Positions 6,571-10,227 of a stretch of 10,227 bases of DNA are shown here, one piece after another. Made by a program: the position numbers and the translations under genes. The stretch is from Clostridiales bacterium. Its GTDB lineage: Bacteria > Bacillota > Clostridia > Lachnospirales > Lachnospiraceae. Where the stretch lies: positions 1-10,227 of the forward strand of contig DYCJ01000076.1 in assembly GCA_019418195.1 (NCBI GenBank), written 5' to 3'. Numbering within the stretch: position 1 is the first letter of the stretch; every line of letters starts with the position of its first letter. Under the pieces are notes generated by a model. That model saw only the letters and a list, made by a program, of their open reading frames with translations. It made no database searches and had not been told where the DNA came from.

Positions 6571-7554
6571 ATGAAAATATATGCATTTGAAGTAAGAGAT
6601 GATGAAAGGGAATATTTTAAAGCGTTATCCGAAATCCCGGAAATCGAACTGGAACTGCACTCCGAAGGGCTCACAAGGACCAATATTTCAAAATTGGAAT
6701 CCGGCTGCGGCGTCACCGTCCTCGGTATGTGCAACTACCGCAAACCTGAACTTGATATGATGAAAAAACAAGGGGTTCTCTGCATGTCTACAAGAACCAT
6801 TGGCTACAACCATATCGATGTCGATCACGCGCGCCGGATCGGGCTGCATGTGTGCAATGCGTGCTACGATCCCCATGGTGTAGCAGATTATACGATAATG
6901 ATGATCCTGCTCTGCCTGCGCAATTACAAACAGGCTCTCTGGCGGACGCAGGTCAATGATTTTTCGCTCACCGGACTGATCGGCAGGGAACTGAAGGATC
7001 TTACAGTGGGGATCATAGGCACCGGACAGATCGGGAGCACCGTCATAAAAGAACTGTCGGGATTCAGCTGCCGCATACTCGCGTATAACCGGCACGAGAA
7101 CCCGGATGTTGCAGATCTTGCGGAATATGTTCCACTTGAAACCCTCTACCACGAATCCGACGTGATCTCCCTGCATCTTCCTCTCACCCCGGAGACACAT
7201 CATATGATCAGCGCTGAAACACTGTCACGCATGAAGAAGGGCGTTGTTCTGGTCAACTGCTCAAGGGGTGCACTCACAGACATCAAGGCCCTGATCTCCG
7301 GCATTGAATCCGAACAGATCGGAGCGCTGGGACTTGACTGCATAGAATACGAAGAGGATATCGTACACAAAGATCTGCGTACTGATATCCTCTCCAACCG
7401 TGATATGGCTTATTTAAGACAATTTAAAAACGTCATCCACACGCAGCACATGGCTTTCTACACAGACAGCGCCGTGAAAAGTATGGTGTACTGCGGAGTG
7501 CTCGGACTGATCGAGATGGCAGACGGAAAAGACTGCGCCACACAGCTGTGCTGA
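6571..7554 (+). CDS. D-isomer-specific 2-hydroxyacid dehydrogenase, VanH/D-lactate dehydrogenase-like
   Basis: Predicted to reduce pyruvate (or a similar 2-keto acid) to the D-2-hydroxy acid with NAD(P)H in the cytoplasm. The 327-residue length is typical. The Rossmann motif GTGQIG is at 150-155 and the catalytic triad is Arg232 (NCSRGAL), a Glu in the 259-262 region (CIEYEE) and His293 (TQHMAFYT). STRTIGYNHIDV (73-84) and PHGVADYT resemble VanH, the D-lactate dehydrogenase of vancomycin-resistance clusters, as I recall it. No vanA/vanX-type ligase or dipeptidase gene is nearby, so fermentative D-lactate formation is more likely than resistance. The position after the second beta strand that binds the NAD ribose is Asn173-Arg174 (AYNRHE) where NAD enzymes have Asp, which could favour NADPH. 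Single-gene unit with a strong promoter; no clear terminator before the convergent gene. Confidence 0.88.
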   Translation: MKIYAFEVRDDEREYFKALSEIPEIELELHSEGLTRTNISKLESGCGVTVLGMCNYRKPELDMMKKQGVLCMSTRTIGYNHIDVDHARRIGLHVCNACYDPHGVADYTIMMILLCLRNYKQALWRTQVNDFSLTGLIGRELKDLTVGIIGTGQIGSTVIKELSGFSCRILAYNRHENPDVADLAEYVPLETLYHESDVISLHLPLTPETHHMISAETLSRMKKGVVLVNCSRGALTDIKALISGIESEQIGALGLDCIEYEEDIVHKDLRTDILSNRDMAYLRQFKNVIHTQHMAFYTDSAVKSMVYCGVLGLIEMADGKDCATQLC

Positions 7555-7619
7555 TCCGGCACTGTTTCAGCCCGTATGGCACTGCCCGCAAATCAATCCG
7601 TACTCTTGCGGCGGAACAT

Positions 7620-8843
7620 CTATTTCCGGTAAGCAAAGAGCGGCAGTCCGTCTTTTGCCGGCACTTTCACCCCGCCCTGGATCAATGGCAGGGCATAATC
7701 AATAAACTCCTGTCCGATATCCGAACCGTTCCCTGTGATCCACTCAAGGGGAACGGTTTTTTCCTGGTTACAGATCATATTTACATCTTCCGTCACATAG
7801 TCAATCCTGTAATCTTCTCCCGGCAGGCGCGCAAAACCGATCATCTTTCCTGTCTCACCCTCAATCGCACATTTTACACCATATGCGCCGGAGGCAATGG
7901 CTTCTTTCTGATCTGTAGCTGAGAGCATTGCGGACGAACATCTCTGGCATACATTGAGTTCGATGGATCTTACTTTTACTCCGATCTTCTCTTTCACCAG
8001 GTTCTCCAGATATTTTCCGGAACCGGTGAGCATCTTATGGCCGAAATTATCTACGCCCACATCGCTTGCAAGCTCACAGATAAATGTTCCGTTTCCATCG
8101 TTAATTCCTTCTGAAATGCATACGACCAGATTCGACACTTTCTCAAGCGCTTCATTCACGTCAGAAATAAATCTCTCCGGATCAAACGCAGTCTCCGGCA
8201 GATAGATCAGCACCGGATTGTCGCCATCGAACTTTCGTGCAAGGACGCTCGCCGCCGTCAGCCATCCGGCATGACGTCCCATGATCTCCACGATCGTGAC
8301 AGACTTCTTATTGTCATATACGGACGCATCAACCGCGATCTCCCGCACGGTGGAAGCCACATATTTGGCTGCACTTCCAAATCCCGGCGTATGGTCCGTA
8401 CGTACAAGGTCGTTGTCGATGGTCTTTGGGATTCCCATAAACCGGATATCACTTCCTGTTTTTTCCGCATAGCGGGAAAGCTTGCTCACCGTATCCATGG
8501 AATCATTACCTCCGATGTAAAAGAAAAATCCGATCCCGTACTTTTCAAATTTCTCGAACAGTTTCGGATACACCTCGTCCCCAAGATCCTCCGGCAGCTT
8601 GTATCTGCACGATCCCAGATAGGACCCCGGCGTCGTTTTGATCAGCTCCAGTTCTCCGGAGCGCTCCAGCGGCTCCATATCCATGAGCTGATCGTTTAGA
8701 AATCCCTCGATCCCGTTGATCATTCCGTATACACTTCCGCATGCATCCTCTCTGTTCAGCGCCTCATATACAACACCGTACAGGCTTGCATTTATTACGG
8801 CAGTCGGCCCGCCGGACTGTCCTACGATCACATTTTTCTTCAT
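7620..8843 (-). CDS. PPi-dependent 6-phosphofructokinase (diphosphate--fructose-6-phosphate 1-phosphotransferase)
   Basis: Converts fructose 6-phosphate and pyrophosphate to fructose 1,6-bisphosphate reversibly, a cytoplasmic step of glycolysis or gluconeogenesis. The 407-residue product starts MKKNVIVGQSGGPTAVIN. GGNDS (111-115) carries Asp114, and PKTIDND (139-145) carries Lys140; ATP enzymes have Gly at both positions (GGDG, PGTIDND), and Asp/Lys are the recognised PPi determinants. MGRHAGW follows near residue 200. ATG 8843 is chosen because AGGAGG is six bases upstream and the glycine-rich phosphate-binding strand begins at once; an upstream in-frame ATG at 8876 would add 11 residues that overlap the ribosome site. 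The gene converges on the 2-hydroxyacid dehydrogenase with 65 bases between stops and no strong terminator seen there. PPi specificity is inferred from the motifs, not measured. Confidence 0.94.
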   Translation of the reverse strand: MKKNVIVGQSGGPTAVINASLYGVVYEALNREDACGSVYGMINGIEGFLNDQLMDMEPLERSGELELIKTTPGSYLGSCRYKLPEDLGDEVYPKLFEKFEKYGIGFFFYIGGNDSMDTVSKLSRYAEKTGSDIRFMGIPKTIDNDLVRTDHTPGFGSAAKYVASTVREIAVDASVYDNKKSVTIVEIMGRHAGWLTAASVLARKFDGDNPVLIYLPETAFDPERFISDVNEALEKVSNLVVCISEGINDGNGTFICELASDVGVDNFGHKMLTGSGKYLENLVKEKIGVKVRSIELNVCQRCSSAMLSATDQKEAIASGAYGVKCAIEGETGKMIGFARLPGEDYRIDYVTEDVNMICNQEKTVPLEWITGNGSDIGQEFIDYALPLIQGGVKVPAKDGLPLFAYRK

Positions 8844-8889
8844 TTGTCTCCTCCTTATGTTCCATGTTCTGTTCAAAACCGATAACTCT

Positions 8890-8918
8890 ACTATATCCGA
8901 AAAAAATAAATTTTACAA
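8890..8918 (-). promoter_or_regulatory. Phosphofructokinase promoter
   Basis: On the minus strand TTGTAA (8918-8913), a 17-base spacer with a seven-T run, and TATAGT (8895-8890). The predicted start near 8883 gives a leader of about 40 bases. Its -35 is the same six base pairs as the -35 of the divergent glycosyltransferase promoter. Confidence 0.65.
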
Positions 8919-8941
8919 TATACATTGAACAATGGTATAAT
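8913..8941 (+). promoter_or_regulatory. Glycosyltransferase promoter
   Basis: A weak -35 TTACAA (8913-8918), a 17-base spacer, and a perfect extended -10 TGG-TATAAT (8936-8941). The predicted start near 8948 gives a leader of about 50 bases. The perfect extended -10 makes it credible despite the poor -35. Confidence 0.65.
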
Positions 8942-8998
8942 AAACTGATATCATTAAAAACTACTAAATATTCCTGTAAAACCATGGGAGGGGAAACT

Positions 8999-10018
8999 AT
9001 GAAATATATCTCATTCGCTATACCATGCTATAATTCGGAAGCATATATGGAAAAGGCCATCAACTCCATCCTCGTCGGCGGAGGGGAAGATGTTGAAATC
9101 CTCGTAGTCAACGACGGGTCTAGAGACGGGACACAGAAAATAGCTGAGCGTTATCAGGAAAAATATCCTACGATCGTAAAAGCCATCAGCAAGGAGAATG
9201 GCGGACACGGTGACGCTGTCAACTGCGGACTGCAGCACGCCACCGGAAAATATTTTAAAGTAGTAGACAGTGACGACTGGGTAGATAAAGATTCTCTTGT
9301 AAAGATTCTCGATGCGATCAAAGGGTTTGTAGACGCGGACTCCGAGGTCGATATGATCATCGCCAACTACGTGTATGAAAAAGTCGGCATGGAGCACAAG
9401 AAAGTGATCCGCTATGACAACGTACTTCCGGAGAATCAGATCTTCCGCTGGGACGATATCGGACGTTTCCGCCTGGATCAATATATCCTGATGCACTCTG
9501 TCATCTACCGCACGGAGATGCTCAAGCTCTGCCAGCTCGAACTGCCGAAACACACATTTTACGTGGACAATATCTATGTATACTACCCGCTGCCGCACGT
9601 GCGCACGCTGTACTACCTGAACGTGGACTTCTACCGGTATTTTATCGGCCGCGAAGACCAGTCCGTCAATGAAAAAGTCATGATCAGCAGGATCGACCAG
9701 CAGCTGTTTGTCACGAAGACGATGATCTCAATGTACGAGCTGCGCATGATCACAAGCAAAAAGCTCCGGAGATACATGATCAACTATCTGGCGATCATGA
9801 TGACTGTCTCCTCAATCCTGTGCATCCGTTCCAAGAAACAGGAGAATCTGGTCAAGAAGAAAGAGCTCTGGGACTATCTGAAGCGAAAAGATTACAAGAC
9901 TTATATCAAGATCCGCTACGGTATACTCGGACAGACCATGAATCTGCCGGGACGTTCAGGCAGAAAGGTCTCTTCCCTGGCATACAGCGTAGCGAGACGT
10001 CTGATCGGATTCAATTAA
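8999..10018 (+). CDS. Family 2 glycosyltransferase
   Basis: Predicted to transfer a sugar from a nucleotide-sugar donor to an envelope or capsule polymer or lipid; the substrate cannot be read from the sequence. The 339-residue product starts MKYISFAIPCYNSEAY, the GT2 opening strand. VVNDGSRDGT (about 38-47) binds the nucleotide, ENGGHGDAVNCGL (about 69-81) follows, and VDSDDW (about 92-97) supplies the metal-binding DxD. A basic C-terminal part (SKKLRRYM, RSKKQENLVKKK, GRSGRKVSS) suggests peripheral contact with membrane or a polyanion; there is no convincing transmembrane pair. ATG 8999 has GGAGG eight bases upstream; ATG 8984 is in frame but lies in that ribosome site. Divergent from phosphofructokinase and upstream of rubrerythrin, so no pathway is implied by neighbours. 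Confidence 0.9.
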   Translation: MKYISFAIPCYNSEAYMEKAINSILVGGGEDVEILVVNDGSRDGTQKIAERYQEKYPTIVKAISKENGGHGDAVNCGLQHATGKYFKVVDSDDWVDKDSLVKILDAIKGFVDADSEVDMIIANYVYEKVGMEHKKVIRYDNVLPENQIFRWDDIGRFRLDQYILMHSVIYRTEMLKLCQLELPKHTFYVDNIYVYYPLPHVRTLYYLNVDFYRYFIGREDQSVNEKVMISRIDQQLFVTKTMISMYELRMITSKKLRRYMINYLAIMMTVSSILCIRSKKQENLVKKKELWDYLKRKDYKTYIKIRYGILGQTMNLPGRSGRKVSSLAYSVARRLIGFN

Positions 10019-10038
10019 TTAACGTTCAGTCCGCACCA

Positions 10039-10066
10039 TTCGCAAAGCTGATCTAATATGTATAAA
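10039..10066 (+). promoter_or_regulatory. Possible rubrerythrin promoter
   Basis: TTCGCA (10039-10044), a 16-base spacer and TATAAA (10061-10066). The -35 is poor. A start near 10073 would fall inside the left arm of the long inverted repeat, so a transcript from here would contain only part of that hairpin. No PerR-type operator is recognised. Confidence 0.35.
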
Positions 10067-10132
10067 ATTAACAGCCATGACACATACTTTTCAATAAATA
10101 GAAAAGGAGTGTGTACCATGGCTGTTAATTTT
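10064..10132 (+). repeat. Long inverted repeat enclosing the rubrerythrin ribosome site and start codon
   Basis: AAAATTAACAGCCATG (10064-10079) is the exact reverse complement of 10117-10132, which is the rubrerythrin start codon region. The stem continues inward: ACACA (10080-10084) pairs with TGTGT (10110-10114) across a 2-base bulge, then CTTTTC (10087-10092) pairs with GAAAAG (10101-10106), closing an AATAAATA loop. In all 27 pairs. The ribosome site AAAGGAG (10103-10109) and ATG 10118 both lie in it. TTTTT ends the right arm, so it could also terminate readthrough from the glycosyltransferase. Confidence 0.85.
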
Positions 10133-10227
10133 TCCGAAAGTATGACAAAAGAGAATCTCATGAGGGCATTCGCAGGCGAGAGCCAGGCCCGCAACCGATA
10201 CACGATCGCAGCGGAACACGCGGAGAA
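10118..10227 (+). CDS. Rubrerythrin family protein (5' end only)
   Basis: Rubrerythrins are diiron peroxidases that detoxify hydrogen peroxide in the cytoplasm of anaerobes. Only 36 complete codons are present. The frame starts MAVNFSESMTKENLMRAF and continues GESQARNRYT, a highly characteristic rubrerythrin N-terminus; Glu in AGESQARNRY is the first diiron ligand of the family. AAAGGAG lies eight bases before the ATG. Whether a C-terminal rubredoxin domain follows cannot be seen. Expression may depend on the inverted repeat that covers its start. It is 99 bases downstream of the glycosyltransferase on the same strand, but probably separately transcribed. Confidence 0.93.
   Translation, partial: MAVNFSESMTKENLMRAFAGESQARNRYTIAAEHAE

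Noticed and set aside
8741..8998. Upstream extension of the glycosyltransferase frame into the phosphofructokinase gene
   Set aside because: It runs antisense through phosphofructokinase and across both promoters; the GT2 domain starts at ATG 8999 with its own GGAGG site.
1..10227. CRISPR array, insertion sequence, tRNA or rRNA
   Set aside because: No spaced direct repeats, transposase-like frames, or tRNA/rRNA signatures were seen on either strand.

Overview
The window looks like chromosomal DNA of a strictly anaerobic Firmicute, most likely a Lachnospiraceae-type gut Clostridium. The evidence is a B12-independent glycyl radical dehydratase, an oxygen-sensitive class III ribonucleotide reductase, a PPi-type phosphofructokinase, a rubrerythrin and a Csp-like subtilase, with strong AGGAGG ribosome binding sites and clear sigma-A promoters. 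The species assignment is inference from gene types and recalled family sequences, not from a search.

Layout, left to right. (1) 1-1862, minus: glycyl radical diol dehydratase (glycerol / 1,2-propanediol type), cut by the window edge. Its 452-base leader (1863-2314) holds a promoter, a complete cobalamin riboswitch and an intrinsic terminator, with a visible antiterminator pairing. (2) 2315-5033, minus: nrdD-nrdG, the anaerobic ribonucleotide reductase and its activase, from a promoter carrying two NrdR boxes 32 bp apart. These place the real nrdD start at a GTG (5033), not at the longer ATG (5144). (3) 5288-5458, plus: a 56-residue ribbon-helix-helix protein with its own promoter, ending in a strong bidirectional terminator. 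(4) 5514-6365, minus: a truncated subtilase that keeps Asp and His but has lost the Ser half; probably a pseudogene. (5) 6571-7554, plus: a VanH-like D-2-hydroxyacid (D-lactate) dehydrogenase behind a near-consensus promoter. (6) 7620-8843, minus: PPi-dependent phosphofructokinase, convergent with the dehydrogenase. (7) 8999-10018, plus: a family 2 glycosyltransferase, divergent from the phosphofructokinase, the two promoters sharing one -35 hexamer. (8) 10118-end, plus: 5' end of a rubrerythrin gene whose ribosome binding site and start codon lie in a very long inverted repeat.

How the parts fit. The left third is built around oxygen-sensitive glycyl radical enzymes that do jobs B12-dependent enzymes can also do: diol dehydration and dNTP synthesis. 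The dehydratase is under a B12 riboswitch whose predicted logic is ON when B12 is scarce, and nrdDG is under a predicted NrdR (dATP-sensing) operator. The right half holds central-carbon genes (pyruvate/lactate, fructose 6-phosphate), an envelope-type glycosyltransferase and an oxidative-stress gene, mostly as single-gene transcription units. The best candidates for something new are the riboswitch-controlled glycyl radical dehydratase and the rubrerythrin start-codon hairpin.
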